Translations under genes and position numbers: made by a program
DNA from: Purshia tridentata
Lineage: Eukaryota > Streptophyta > Magnoliopsida > Rosales > Rosaceae
Direction: 5' to 3'
Assembly (NCBI GenBank): GCA_003254885.1
Contig: QANT01004704.1
Location: 1-64,000 of the forward strand
Length of the DNA: 64,000 nucleotides
Part shown: positions 63,915 through 64,000 of the stretch, in pieces
Layout of the letters: each line of letters starts with the position of its first letter
Position numbering within the stretch: the first letter of the stretch is position 1
Notes under the pieces: model-generated
What the model was told of the DNA's origin: nothing
The model's input: only the letters and a program-made list of their open reading frames with translations
Databases searched by the model: none

Positions 63915-64000
63915 GCAAGCCACCTGTCCTCTCTCTTCCCCAACTTCTTATCTAACTGCTCCACTTTTCCAAATTCTCTTCTTTTCTTGTATTTGTTTTG

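Overview
The window is plant nuclear DNA. It is AT-rich and intron-rich, its genes use GT-AG introns, and it holds hAT-type elements, LINE fragments and a solo LTR. The predicted florigen (FT) protein agrees with what I remember of Rosaceae FT, especially Prunus, so a stone-fruit species such as peach, almond, apricot or cherry is the best guess. The genus is inferred from memory of that family, not from a search. One N at 870 and a 4-N gap at 10238-10241 inside a poly-A stretch show that this is a draft-quality assembly.

Layout. From 1.6 to 11.6 kb lies a loose cluster of small unrecognised genes (S1 and S2 on +, S3 and S4 on -). Each encodes a short protein, most with an N-terminal or central hydrophobic segment, and the group shares non-coding segments in inverted orientation. 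From 13.1 to 25.3 kb are an ELF9/Tat-SF1-type splicing factor (-), a four-helix membrane protein with mitotic MSA promoter motifs (+), and a plastid stearoyl-ACP desaturase (-). A complete solo LTR (25654-26470) follows. FAS1, the large subunit of CAF-1, occupies 27.5-33.4 kb (-) with 13 inferred exons, and FT follows at 39.0-40.3 kb (+), with two ~740-bp hAT-like elements between them. From 43.8 kb onward come a CYP81 P450 (+) with a 5'-truncated LINE at its 3' end, a MEE59-like gene (-), a CrRLK1L receptor kinase (+) flanked by relics of related copies, a PIP-type secreted peptide precursor (-), a UGT84B-like glucosyltransferase (-), a secreted precursor with six exact 22-residue SGPSPG repeats (+), and the first exon of an MRG1/2 chromatin reader (+).

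Gene order. From memory of Arabidopsis gene order, the window resembles several conserved blocks: ELF9 - At5g16250 - desaturase on chromosome 5, FAS1 - FT on chromosome 1, and the paired segments around At2g23190-23270 and At4g37280-37310 (CYP81, receptor kinase, MEE59, UGT84B, PIP peptide, MRG1). This supports orthology more strongly than any single gene does, but it must be checked by alignment.

Most interesting points: (1) the six-repeat SGPSPG peptide precursor sharing a neighbourhood with a canonical PIP precursor; (2) the cluster of small orphan genes, with a 160-bp near-perfect inverted repeat built from one of their exons and a gene whose closely spaced splice acceptors would give two different C-termini; (3) a one-base run-length anomaly that breaks the ELF9-like reading frame in the U2AF-homology motif; (4) tiny poly-A insertions between target-site duplications; (5) cell-cycle promoter motifs (MSA and E2F) at the expected genes.
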